This document shows positions 24,772-33,161 of a stretch of DNA of 64,000 nucleotides, one piece after another; position 1 is the first letter of the stretch, and each line of letters opens with the position of its first letter. The stretch lies in contig NZ_JAJDJU010000006.1 of the NCBI RefSeq assembly GCF_020567705.1, positions 62,001 through 126,000 on the forward strand, given 5' to 3'. The position numbers and the translations under genes are program-made. The notes beneath the pieces were generated by a model. It made no database searches. It was not told the origin of the DNA and was given only the letters and a program-made list of their open reading frames with translations. The DNA is from Acidocella sp. KAb 2-4 (GTDB lineage: Bacteria > Pseudomonadota > Alphaproteobacteria > Acetobacterales > Acetobacteraceae).

Positions 24772-26460
24772 TTAGAACGCACGCTGGATGCTAAATGCGA
24801 CATAACCACGGTCGGCGAGCGGATTCAAAGTCGGATCGGGCCGGCCGAAATAATCCTGATAGGTCAGCGACGCCTTCCACACCGTCCGGTAGGTGGCGGA
24901 CACGCCCACGTTGAAGAAGCCAGTTCCGCGATTCATCGTGGAGTCAACCTGGGAGCGCCCCAGGAAATTATACTTAAACCCAATCGGGAACGTCATATCA
25001 ACGCTGGGAAGAACGCTATCATAGGTGGGAATCACCTCAAACTGGAAGGCGGCCGCCGTGGCATCGCGCCCTGGCTTCAGCGCGCTTCGGTTCTGATCCA
25101 CCGAGACCACATGGTTCATCGCGAGCTCGCTGAGGACCGTGACCCCCGCCGGATCGAAAGAGAGGCTCGGACTCACCCAGATTTCGGAAACCTGCGCGGC
25201 GACCGTGCTGCCCACCGCATAAAGCGGCGAACCGCTCGCATTGCCGGGATAGGATGAGAAGATCGGCCCGCCAGTGACCAGCGGCATGTTCCGGCGGCCG
25301 GAGACTTCGCCGGCGATGCTCACGCCATCATAAACCGTGTTGAACGACGCGCCGTAAACCTGAATGTCGCGCGGATACACGACCCAGTAATTATTCGGTG
25401 CATAATATTGTGGTGGCGCACCAGGGAAAGGAGCCGTCGGCGTCGCCAGATAAACCGTGCCCGGCGCGTGGTCGTCGTAGCGCAGCGCATAAATACCCAG
25501 ATCCCAAGCGCCAACGGCGCCCTGCACCGAGAAGCCAAACTGGCCATTATTGATGGGCGGCCGCAGATCTTTCACGCGCGGAATGCCGTAGCCCGGTGCA
25601 AACAGCAAGCGCTGGCCGCCCTTATCCAGAATATCGGTGGTGCTGAAATAGGACCCCACGCCTTCCAGCGTATCCGGCTCCCATTCGAACTGGTAGTAAC
25701 CCTGGAAGCTCAGATTCGGATTCGGCGCATACGTCACCACCGCCTGGCCCACGGGCAGGAAGATCTGCTGCGCCTGGGCGTTGGGCAGATTCTCCGCCTT
25801 GATCACGTCGATCGGCGCCTGTCCGGCCGAGATGCCGTTATTGGCGAAGAACAAACTCTGCCCCCACAGCAATGTCTGGCGGCCGAATTTCACGGTGAAG
25901 GATTGCTGACCGTTAGCACCAAAATACTGGGTATCATAGGCATACGCATCGAGCAGCACGGCATTTTGGCCGTTCACGTTGCGCGTGGCGCTGGTGAAAT
26001 GCTGGTAGTTCGCGCTCAGCGGATTATAGGTCAGCGGCGAATCATTCTGCGTGCGGCCGAGATATGGCGTGTCGATATACGCCTCGCCGCTCACATGCAC
26101 GCCCATATTGCCATAGCGCAGATCGAACACCGGCAGCACGTCGAACGTATTGTCAACCAGCCCGTGCTGGAAGTTCAGGTCGCCGTCATTCCCGTTGATG
26201 GAATTGGTCAGAACCTTCGACGGCGAATTCACGCGGAATATGTTGGAATATTCGACGGTGGTGTCGAGGTTGATCTCAAGGCTCTGGCCGTTCACCACGC
26301 CGGTGTACATGTTCCACGCCTTGGCCGGGTGAACGCCCGCCAGCGTCAACATCGACACAGCGCCCAGCGCCACGCGCCAATACCCAGCCCCCAGAACAGA
26401 AACGCTCCCAGACGCCAAGCGACGCCGACACGACTGATACGTTCGAGAATCGCAAACCAT
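24772..26460 (-). CDS. DUF1302 family outer-membrane-type protein
   Basis: A 562-residue protein with a long N-terminal signal ending at VHPAKA. A beta-rich body follows, rich in Tyr, Asn and Gly, and ends in a C-terminal aromatic residue (VAFSIQRAF) as outer-membrane barrels do. Family marks are LEINLDTTVEYSNIFRV near residue 62 and KFGRQTLLWGQSLFFANNGIS. A perfect GGAGGAACG site precedes the ATG at 26460. It is the first gene of the DUF1302, DUF1329, YCF48, RND operon. It probably forms the outer-membrane pore of an envelope transport system for the catabolic substrate or a waste product (inference). Confidence 0.87.
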   Translation of the reverse strand: MVCDSRTYQSCRRRLASGSVSVLGAGYWRVALGAVSMLTLAGVHPAKAWNMYTGVVNGQSLEINLDTTVEYSNIFRVNSPSKVLTNSINGNDGDLNFQHGLVDNTFDVLPVFDLRYGNMGVHVSGEAYIDTPYLGRTQNDSPLTYNPLSANYQHFTSATRNVNGQNAVLLDAYAYDTQYFGANGQQSFTVKFGRQTLLWGQSLFFANNGISAGQAPIDVIKAENLPNAQAQQIFLPVGQAVVTYAPNPNLSFQGYYQFEWEPDTLEGVGSYFSTTDILDKGGQRLLFAPGYGIPRVKDLRPPINNGQFGFSVQGAVGAWDLGIYALRYDDHAPGTVYLATPTAPFPGAPPQYYAPNNYWVVYPRDIQVYGASFNTVYDGVSIAGEVSGRRNMPLVTGGPIFSSYPGNASGSPLYAVGSTVAAQVSEIWVSPSLSFDPAGVTVLSELAMNHVVSVDQNRSALKPGRDATAAAFQFEVIPTYDSVLPSVDMTFPIGFKYNFLGRSQVDSTMNRGTGFFNVGVSATYRTVWKASLTYQDYFGRPDPTLNPLADRGYVAFSIQRAF

Positions 26461-26572
26461 CGTTCCTCCGTAGATTTTATGTTTATCGTTTTAGCTCTGT
26501 CGCACACCAGAACCCGCAAAGCGGCAGCCAGCCGGCGATAGCGCTTCATTTTATGCTTCTAATAGGCAAAAA

Positions 26573-26599
26573 GTCAACGCATTTGGAAAGCAATTTGAC
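26573..26599. promoter_or_regulatory. Inverted repeat GTCAA...TTGAC upstream of the DUF1302 operon
   Basis: Arms GTCAA (26573-26577) and TTGAC (26595-26599) flank a CGCATTT element, about 110 bases before the operon start, in the 207-base AT-rich gap 26,461-26,667. A related repeat is at 27,498. Confidence 0.35.
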
Positions 26600-26667
26600 C
26601 GCCACACCCATTAACTCGTACATTTTCGTAAAAAAAACGCCGAGTTTTGCTGGTCACAGCCCCGCGG

Positions 26668-27429
26668 TCAGTCGAAATTCGCCTGCCCGCCATCCAGCGG
26701 AATCGTCGCGCCCGTCACATAGGCCAGCTCCGGGCCGCACAGCGCCACCACAGCGCGGCCGACATCTTCCTCCAGCCGCCCGACCCGCCCGAGCGGGATC
26801 GTCCGGAAAAACGCCTCGGCTTCCTGGGGGTTATGCTGCATCCAGCGCTTCAGCCCCGGCGATTCGGCATGCGGTGCGATCGACAGCGCCCGGATGCCGT
26901 CCCGCCCCCATTCCGCCGCCGCCGCGCGCGTCAGCACGCGCATCGCCTGCTTCACGGCCCCGTAAGCGCCATAGCCCGTCATGTCCCAGCGCACCGCCGC
27001 CGAGGAGACCAAGTTGATCATCACGCCGCCGCCACGCGCGACCATGTGCGGATGCACAAGCTTCATCAGCCTGAGACATGCCAACGGCCCGGATTCAAAG
27101 CCCGCGAGGAACGCCTCATCGGTTACGTCCAGCAGCTTTCCGGCGGGGACTTCCTGCGCGTTATTCACCAGAATATCGACGCCGCCGCCCCATTGCGCCA
27201 CTTGCGCAACCATCGCCGAGAGGTCATCGGGACTCTTCACATTGCCCTGCACCGGCAGCGCCTCGCCGCCGCGCTCGGCAACCAGGGCGCAGCTTTCCTC
27301 CAGCTTGGCCAGCGTGCGCCCGGTCACCGCCACGCGCGCGCCCGCCGCGGCTAGCGCCAGCGCGATTCCCTGGCCGACACCTTGCCCGCCGCCCGTTATC
27401 AATGCCACCTTGCCGGATAGATCCGCCAT
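26668..27429 (-). CDS. Short-chain dehydrogenase/reductase
   Basis: A classical SDR of 253 residues: cofactor motif TGGGQGVGQGIA, NNAQ, catalytic Ser in INLVSSAAVRW and Tyr-Lys in YGAYGAVKQA. It ends with the PLDGGQANFD tail. It would interconvert a hydroxyl and a keto group with NAD(P). I prefer the ATG at 27429 over the GTG one codon earlier because of the spacing to GGGGGAG. It is divergent from a second SDR/KstD operon across a 158-base gap with an inverted repeat. The substrate is unknown; a hydroxysteroid or 3-hydroxyacyl-CoA is possible. Confidence 0.85.
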   Translation of the reverse strand: MADLSGKVALITGGGQGVGQGIALALAAAGARVAVTGRTLAKLEESCALVAERGGEALPVQGNVKSPDDLSAMVAQVAQWGGGVDILVNNAQEVPAGKLLDVTDEAFLAGFESGPLACLRLMKLVHPHMVARGGGVMINLVSSAAVRWDMTGYGAYGAVKQAMRVLTRAAAAEWGRDGIRALSIAPHAESPGLKRWMQHNPQEAEAFFRTIPLGRVGRLEEDVGRAVVALCGPELAYVTGATIPLDGGQANFD

Positions 27430-27497
27430 CACTCCCCCTAGCCCACGCTTTGATGAGCTTTATTCGTAATATAAAAACTTATTTTCTGCGCATATAA

Positions 27498-27526
27498 GTT
27501 GACATATATGGTTTTATTTTGTCAAC
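27498..27526. promoter_or_regulatory. Inverted repeat GTTGACA...TGTCAAC in divergent promoter region
   Basis: Perfect 7-base arms at 27498-27504 and 27520-27526 with a 15-base AT-rich spacer. It is midway between the SDR at 27,429 (minus) and the SDR-KstD operon at 27,588 (plus). A position that serves both promoters suggests an operator. Confidence 0.5.
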
Positions 27527-27587
27527 TGCGCTTTATAATCCAGCAATTTCAGCTCGCCCGCACAGGCGGGCAACCAGGGGAACCGTC

Positions 27588-28361
27588 ATGAGCCAGGATT
27601 TCAACGGACGCGTCGCGATCATCACCGGCGGCAGCGATGGCATCGGCCTCGCCACGGCGGCGCTGCTCGCCCGCCGCGGCGCGCAGGTCGTCATCTGCGG
27701 CCGGCGGCGGGAAATGCTCGACAAGGCCGCCGCCCAGATCGCCGCCGAGGGCGGCAAGGTTGAAGCCGTGCAGCTCGATGTCACCGATTTCGACGCCTTG
27801 GCCGCGATGATCGCGGATGTCGCCAACCGCCACGGCCGGCTCGACATGTTGGTGAACAACGCTATGTCCACCCATTACGCGCCCATCAGCCGGCTCTCGC
27901 TTGAGCATTGGCGCAAGGATTTCGCGGTGAACGCCGAGGCGGTGTTCATCTCCACCAAGGCGGCGATGGGCATCATGGCTCAGGCCGGCAAGGGCTCGAT
28001 CGTCAACATCGCCTCCACCTGCGGCCTGCGCGCGGCGCCGCTGATGTCCAGCTATTCGGCCTCCAAGGCGGCGATGATCCAGTTCACGGCGGTCGCGGCG
28101 ATGGAGGGGGCGCGCATCGGCGTGCGCGTCAACGCCATCGTGCCCGGCCAGGTGCAGACGGCCAGCACCGAGGATTTCGCGACCAAGGTGCCCGAGATCG
28201 CCGCCAAGACCACCAACGCGATCCCCATGGGCCGCGGCGGACGGCCGGAGGAACTGGCCGAGGCCATCGCCTTCATGCTGTCGGACGCCGCCAGCTACAT
28301 CACCGGCACCGCCCTGCCGGTCGATGGTGGCAAGGCCGCTCAGCTCTACCTCCCCTCGTAA
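27588..28361 (+). CDS. Short-chain dehydrogenase/reductase
   Basis: A classical SDR of 257 residues with TGGSDGIGLATAALLA, NNAMSTHYA, catalytic IASTCGL, YSASKAA and the tail LPVDGGKAAQLYLPS. The open frame begins upstream, but the ATG at 27588 follows GGGGAA and matches the family start. It is the first gene of a plus-strand operon with the KstD-like dehydrogenase (14-base gap) and a third SDR. A hydroxysteroid dehydrogenase role fits this context but is not proven by sequence. Confidence 0.86.
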   Translation: MSQDFNGRVAIITGGSDGIGLATAALLARRGAQVVICGRRREMLDKAAAQIAAEGGKVEAVQLDVTDFDALAAMIADVANRHGRLDMLVNNAMSTHYAPISRLSLEHWRKDFAVNAEAVFISTKAAMGIMAQAGKGSIVNIASTCGLRAAPLMSSYSASKAAMIQFTAVAAMEGARIGVRVNAIVPGQVQTASTEDFATKVPEIAAKTTNAIPMGRGGRPEELAEAIAFMLSDAASYITGTALPVDGGKAAQLYLPS

Positions 28362-28375
28362 AGAAAGCCGCGGCC

Positions 28376-30070
28376 ATGCCAGGGAATTGGGACAAGGAAC
28401 TCGATGTGCTGGTGGTCGGTTCGGGCGCGGGCGGCATGCTCGCCGCCCTGGTCGCGGCGAGCCGCGGAGCCGGGACGTTGCTGATCGAGAAGGAGCCGCT
28501 CTGGGGCGGCACCTCGGCCACCTCGGGTGGCGGCATCTGGATTCCGGGCAGCGACCAGGCCAAGGCCGCCGGGTTCAACGACAACGAAGACGACGCCTTC
28601 ACCTATGTGCGCAAACTCTCCGCCCCCAACGTGCCGGACGAGACTATCCGCGCCTATGTCCATAACGCGGCGCTGATGCTGCGCTGGCTCACCGCCAATA
28701 CCGAAATCGATTATCAGGCCTTCCCCTACCCCGATTACCATGCCGAGAACCCCGGCGGCTCGCCCACCGGCTACCGCACGCACATGCCTCTGCCGCTGGA
28801 TGGCCGCCGCCTGGGCGATGATGTCCGCACGCTGCGCTTCGCCTCGCCGGCGGCCTCGCTGTTCGGCTATCTGAACTGGCATTTCGACGAAACCTATATG
28901 CTGCTGTTCCGCGCCCCGGGCTGGTGGCGGCATCTGGCCAAGAGCCTGGCGCGATACTGGCTGGACCTGCCCTTCCGCCTCACCTCGCGCAAGGACCGGC
29001 GGCTGACGCTGGGCAACGCGCTGGCCGGCGGGCTGCGCCTGGCGCTGAACAAGCGGGGCGTGCCGCTCTGGCTCGACAGCCCGATGCGCGAGCTGGTGGT
29101 GGAGGACGGCAAGGTGACCGGCGCCGTGGTGCATCACCAGGGGCGCGATCTGCGCATTCGCGCCCGCAAGGGGGTGGTGCTTGCGGCTGGCGGGTTCGAC
29201 AAGAACGAGGCGATGCGCAAGCTGCACGCGCCGCTCTACCCCAGCGCGGCGCGCTCGGGCGGCACCAGCGGCGATACCGGCGATGGCCTAACAGCGGGCG
29301 AGAAAGTCGGCGCGGATGTGATGAACCTGCATTCCGCCTGGGCCGCCCCGGTGTTTTACGTGCCCGGCGAGGATCGCGGCCGCCTCTGCACCATCGAGCG
29401 CGCGCTGCCCGGCTGCATCATGGTCGCGCAGGATGGCAAGCGCTATCTGAACGAAGCCGCCTCCTACCACATCGTCGGCCAGCAGATGGCGCGGCGCCAG
29501 GCCGAGCGCGGCGATGCCAGCCCGAGCTGGTTCGTGTTCGACCATCGCTACCGGCACTCCTACCCGGTTGGCCCGCTCTACCCGCTCATGCCGGACTGGC
29601 TGCACAACAAGGCGGTCCGCTCGATCTTGCGCAAGGGCCGGACGCTGGCCGAACTCGCCCAGGCCATGGGCGTGCCGCCCGCCACCCTGCGCGAGACGGT
29701 GGAACGCTTCAACGCCAATGCCGCGCAGGGCATGGACCCGGAATTCCACCGTGGCGAGGCCGCCTATGACAAGATGTATGGCGATGCGCGGGTGACGCCG
29801 AATCCCTGCCTGCGCCCCATCGACCAGGGGCCGTTTTACGCCATGCCGATCTATCCAGGCGATATCGGCACCAATGGCGGCCTGCGCACCGATGCGCTAG
29901 CGCGCGTCATCGACTCGCATGGCCAGCCGATCGCGGGTCTCTACGCCATCGGCAACACCGCCGCATCGGCGATGGGCGAGAGTTATCCGGGGGCGGGCGT
30001 CACCATCGGCCCCGCCCTCACCTTTGGCTATATCGCCGCCAACCACATGACCGGAGGCAACGCGGAATGA
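28376..30070 (+). CDS. kstD: 3-ketosteroid delta1-dehydrogenase (KstD-like)
   Basis: Flavoprotein that would introduce the 1,2 double bond in a 3-keto-4-ene steroid, the step that primes ring B opening. The 564-residue protein has the FAD fold VLVVGSGAGGMLAA (residues 11-24) and GGTSATSGGGIWIP. The aromatic loop FPYPDYHAENPGG (Tyr118/Tyr121) is present, as is the C-terminal ESYPGAGVTIGPALTFGY. Tyr537 and Gly541 keep the four-residue spacing of the catalytic Tyr487/Gly491 of Rhodococcus KstD1. The ATG at 28376 is where homology begins. It sits between two SDR genes. A related 4-ene-dehydrogenase or fumarate-reductase-like activity is less likely. Confidence 0.87.
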   Translation: MPGNWDKELDVLVVGSGAGGMLAALVAASRGAGTLLIEKEPLWGGTSATSGGGIWIPGSDQAKAAGFNDNEDDAFTYVRKLSAPNVPDETIRAYVHNAALMLRWLTANTEIDYQAFPYPDYHAENPGGSPTGYRTHMPLPLDGRRLGDDVRTLRFASPAASLFGYLNWHFDETYMLLFRAPGWWRHLAKSLARYWLDLPFRLTSRKDRRLTLGNALAGGLRLALNKRGVPLWLDSPMRELVVEDGKVTGAVVHHQGRDLRIRARKGVVLAAGGFDKNEAMRKLHAPLYPSAARSGGTSGDTGDGLTAGEKVGADVMNLHSAWAAPVFYVPGEDRGRLCTIERALPGCIMVAQDGKRYLNEAASYHIVGQQMARRQAERGDASPSWFVFDHRYRHSYPVGPLYPLMPDWLHNKAVRSILRKGRTLAELAQAMGVPPATLRETVERFNANAAQGMDPEFHRGEAAYDKMYGDARVTPNPCLRPIDQGPFYAMPIYPGDIGTNGGLRTDALARVIDSHGQPIAGLYAIGNTAASAMGESYPGAGVTIGPALTFGYIAANHMTGGNAE

Positions 30071-30879
30071 GCAAAAGGCTACAAGACCGCGTCGCCGTGG
30101 TCACCGGGGCGGCGCAGGGCATCGGCAAGGCCATCGTCACCCGGCTGGCGGCCGAGGGCGCGCGGGTCGTCGCGCTCGACCTCGCCGCCCCCGCCACCAG
30201 CGAGACCGGCGCCGCGCTTGGCCTGGCTTGCGATGTCGCTAATTCCGCCTCGGTCGCCGCCGCGCTCGCGCACGTGCGCGAGGCTCTGGGGCGGCTGGAT
30301 ATCGTGGTCAATAATGCGGGCATCGGCCGTGCCCCCGGCGACGGGTCCGAGGCGTTCTACCAGGCGATGGCGGCGCGCAACGCCGAACTCGCGGCCCAGG
30401 GCGCCTCGGAGATCCATGTCGACCAGCTCATCCACATGGAGGATGCGGGCTGGGCGGCGGTGATGGCCGTCAACATCAACGGCCCGTTCTACACGGCGCG
30501 CGAATTCACCCGCATTCTCGCACGGGATGGTAATCCCGGCACCATCGTCAACATCAGTTCCACCAGCGCGCAATCGGGCGAAGGCAGCCCGCATTATGTG
30601 ACCAGCAAGGCCGCCATCATCGGCCTCACCCGGCAATTGGCGCGTGAGCTGGCGCCGCGCCGCATCCGGGTGAATGCCGTGGCGCCAGGGCCGACCCAGA
30701 CCCCGGTGATGCAGGGCATTCCGGCGGAATGGATCAAGTCGATGGAGACATCGGTGCCGCTTGGCCGCATGGCGGAGCCGGGGGAGATCGCCGCCGCGGT
30801 GGCGTTTTTGGCCAGCGACGATGCGAGCTACGTGACCGGCTCCGTGCTCGTCACCAATGGCGGCAGCTATTTCTTCTAG
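30067..30879 (+). CDS. Short-chain dehydrogenase/reductase
   Basis: An SDR of 270 residues with TGAAQGIGKAIV, NNAGIGRAPG, ISSTSAQSG, the catalytic HYVTSKAA and GSVLVTNGGSYFF at the end. An insertion of about 25 residues after NNAG (YQAMAARNAELAAQG) is unusual for the size class. Its start overlaps the KstD stop (ATGA), so the two are translated together. That makes a steroid alcohol or ketone the likely substrate. It overlaps the convergent sulfotransferase gene by four bases at the 3' end. Confidence 0.86.
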   Translation: MSKRLQDRVAVVTGAAQGIGKAIVTRLAAEGARVVALDLAAPATSETGAALGLACDVANSASVAAALAHVREALGRLDIVVNNAGIGRAPGDGSEAFYQAMAARNAELAAQGASEIHVDQLIHMEDAGWAAVMAVNINGPFYTAREFTRILARDGNPGTIVNISSTSAQSGEGSPHYVTSKAAIIGLTRQLARELAPRRIRVNAVAPGPTQTPVMQGIPAEWIKSMETSVPLGRMAEPGEIAAAVAFLASDDASYVTGSVLVTNGGSYFF

Positions 30880-32138
30880 CCGGCGGCCAATTCCGGCGGG
30901 AGATGGGTGGCATAATGCCGCCAGCGCCCGCTGGAGCTTTGGTAGAGCGGCTGCCGCACCTGCGACCAGCTCGCCGTGCGCACCTCACGCTTCGTCTTGT
31001 GGAAATCGAGACAGGCAGCCTCCCACTCTAGCCCTAGAAACTCGATGAGCCGACGGCTTTCCGCCTCGGGATTCTGCAACAGGGCCTCGTAGGATAGCGT
31101 CATCTGCCGCAGGGGCAGCGCCGCGCGCCAGTGCGCGACCAGGCGCTCCAACTCGGCCATGCGGAAGGCACAATCGGCAAGATCTGTGTCGAAGCCGAGC
31201 GGCGCAGCGAAATGCTGGAAGAAGCAGGAGATGGCGACATCGCGCTTGTCGCGGACACAGAAAATCACCCGCGCCTTGGGAAACAGATGCGCAATCAGGC
31301 CGAGCTGGAAGATGTTATCCGGCATCTTGTCGATCATCCGCGCCGCCCCCCGCGCCTGCCGCGCGATCGGCGCCAGATAGGCCCGCGCCGCCTCCTTGAG
31401 GGCCTGCGGCGTCCAGCGCGGATTGGGCGACCAGCCGAGCTGAGCGGCAATGCGGCCGATGCCATCCTGCTCTCCGGCGCCAAACACCTTGGAGTGGCTG
31501 GCGGCGATCTGCTCGACCAGCGAGGAACCGGCGCGGGGCATGCCGACGATGAACACCGGGGCCTCCGTGGGGTCCGCCCCGGCGCCGAAGCCCCCGGCCG
31601 GAAAGGCGGCGGCAATGCGGCCAATGTCGCGGTGCAGCCGGGCGCGGTCGAACCCCCGCCCGGCCGCCGCCAGCGCAGCGCGCACTATGCCATTGGCCTC
31701 GCGGGCGGCGGCGAAGGCGGGGTCATACGCACCTTGCGCCTCCTGCTGGCGGGCCAGGGCGAATAGCAACTCCACCCGCTCGGGCGCGGGCAAATTCGGG
31801 GTGGCGAGCGCGGCCTGCAAGGCGGGGATATTCGCGGCCTGACGGCGTAGGGCGGCGAGGTGGCGCTGCGCCTCGCCAAAGCCGGGGGCCAGCGCCACCG
31901 CCCGCGTCAACGCCGCCTCCGCGCCCGCCAGATCGCCGGTAATCGCCAAAGACAGGCCGAGCTCCTTCCAGGGCAAAGGCGCATCGGGCCGCGCCTGGGT
32001 GGCGGCGCGGAACGCCGCCGCGGCTTCCGCCTCGCGCCCGGCTTGGCGCAGGGCTAGCCCCTGCTCATGGCGCGCCGCCGCCATATCCGCCGCCGGGATG
32101 GCGGTTTTGGCGTGCTGGCGGCGCTCGTGCCGGTTCAT
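30876..32138 (-). CDS. TPR-repeat sulfotransferase family protein
   Basis: A 420-residue protein. The N-terminal part (about 15-130) has tetratricopeptide-like helices (HEQGLALRQAGREAEAAAAF, ELGLSLAITGDLAGAEAALT). A sulfotransferase domain follows with the PAPS 5'-phosphosulfate loop VFIVGMPRAGSSLVEQIAASH and the later KARVIFCVRDKRDVAISCFF. It would move sulfate from PAPS to a hydroxyl or tyrosine. The ATG at 32138 overlaps the SDR stop (ATGA). Such TPR-sulfotransferases are common in alphaproteobacteria with unknown acceptors. Lying inside a steroid cluster, a sterol hydroxyl is a tempting acceptor but only inference. Confidence 0.83.
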   Translation of the reverse strand: MNRHERRQHAKTAIPAADMAAARHEQGLALRQAGREAEAAAAFRAATQARPDAPLPWKELGLSLAITGDLAGAEAALTRAVALAPGFGEAQRHLAALRRQAANIPALQAALATPNLPAPERVELLFALARQQEAQGAYDPAFAAAREANGIVRAALAAAGRGFDRARLHRDIGRIAAAFPAGGFGAGADPTEAPVFIVGMPRAGSSLVEQIAASHSKVFGAGEQDGIGRIAAQLGWSPNPRWTPQALKEAARAYLAPIARQARGAARMIDKMPDNIFQLGLIAHLFPKARVIFCVRDKRDVAISCFFQHFAAPLGFDTDLADCAFRMAELERLVAHWRAALPLRQMTLSYEALLQNPEAESRRLIEFLGLEWEAACLDFHKTKREVRTASWSQVRQPLYQSSSGRWRHYATHLPPELAAG

Positions 32139-32884
32139 CCCTCGCCTTTGACGATGTCGAGGAAGGGCGGACGCTCGCCGCCGCCATGCACGGCCAGTTC
32201 GGCTCCGGTGATATAAGACGCGCCGGACGAACACAGGAACAGCACGGCGTCCGCCACCTCCTCAGCCCTGCCCAGCCGCCCGGCGGCGATGTTTTTGCCG
32301 ATGGCCGCCTGTTTCTCGGCATCGCCATAGGTGGCATCGGTGGCTTCCGTTTCGATATAGCCGAGAATGAGCGTGTTGACGCGGATTTCCGGCCCCCATT
32401 CATGTGCCAAGCTGCGCGACAGGCCGAGCAATCCGGCCTTGGCGGCGGCATATACCGAGGTGCCGGGCGAGGGCCGCACGGCGGAGACCGAGGCGATGTT
32501 GATGATCGCCCCGCGCCGCGCCTTGAGCTGCGCATAGGCGGCCTGGGCGACGTAAAGCGGCGCCAGCAGGTTGAGCGCCACCACGCGCTCGGAAAAGCGC
32601 GCCGAGGCCGTCGCCGCCTCAGCCGGGGGCGACCCGCCGGCATTGTTCACAACGAAATCAAGCCCGCCTTGCTCCACCACGATCTGCGCCACCATCGCCT
32701 TCACCGCCTCGGGGTCTCGCACGTCGCAGGCAATGAAGGCAAACTCCGCCGGCAGATCGCCCGGCATACGCCCGCACACCACCACCTTCGCCCCGGCCGC
32801 CGCCAGCTTCTGCGCGATCGCACGGCCAATGCCCCGCGTCCCGCCGGTGACCAGGGCCACCTTGCCTACCAACTCCACCGCCAA
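32135..32884 (-). CDS. Short-chain dehydrogenase/reductase with TTG start
   Basis: A 249-residue SDR: TGGTRGIGRAIA, NNAGGSPP, ASVSAVRPSPG, catalytic VYAAAKAG, tail LAVHGGGERPPF. No in-frame ATG lies near the conserved start. The TTG at 32884 has GGAGGG seven bases upstream, and an out-of-frame ATG lies between, so TTG is the best choice (GTG at 32878 is the alternative). It is translationally coupled to the TPR-sulfotransferase. Keto/hydroxyl conversion of a pathway intermediate is likely. Confidence 0.84.
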   Translation of the reverse strand: MAVELVGKVALVTGGTRGIGRAIAQKLAAAGAKVVVCGRMPGDLPAEFAFIACDVRDPEAVKAMVAQIVVEQGGLDFVVNNAGGSPPAEAATASARFSERVVALNLLAPLYVAQAAYAQLKARRGAIINIASVSAVRPSPGTSVYAAAKAGLLGLSRSLAHEWGPEIRVNTLILGYIETEATDATYGDAEKQAAIGKNIAAGRLGRAEEVADAVLFLCSSGASYITGAELAVHGGGERPPFLDIVKGEG

Positions 32885-32911
32885 AACATTTCCCTCCAGC
32901 TATATTCGCAT

Positions 32912-33092
32912 CGCATTTTATTGCATCAATAGGTTAATGTCGATGATTTGCGTATTTTTGCAAGCGCAACAGCGCTGGCCTGAAGCATGAATCAACACCC
33001 TTTACATTGCGTTATCCGAGTGGCGTTCGCACCATTATTATCGCGACCAGCGATCCAATACTTGATATTTTGCGTATTTGCTACCATATATA
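32912..33092. promoter_or_regulatory. AT-rich divergent region with repeated elements and a candidate hsaA promoter
   Basis: The gap 32,885-33,161 has no gene. It contains CGCATTTTATTGCA at 32912-32925, TTTGCGTATTTTTG at 32947-32960 and TTTTGCGTATTTG at 33068-33080. The last overlaps TTGATA (33062-33067) and precedes TATATA (33087-33092) with a long 19-base spacer. The GCGTATTT element is shared with 17,235. Confidence 0.35.
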
Positions 33093-33161
33093 CTCTACGA
33101 ACAACACAAGCGAGGCCACAGCTGTAGCGCCGCGCTGCGAATGTCATGGGGATGTGACGCG

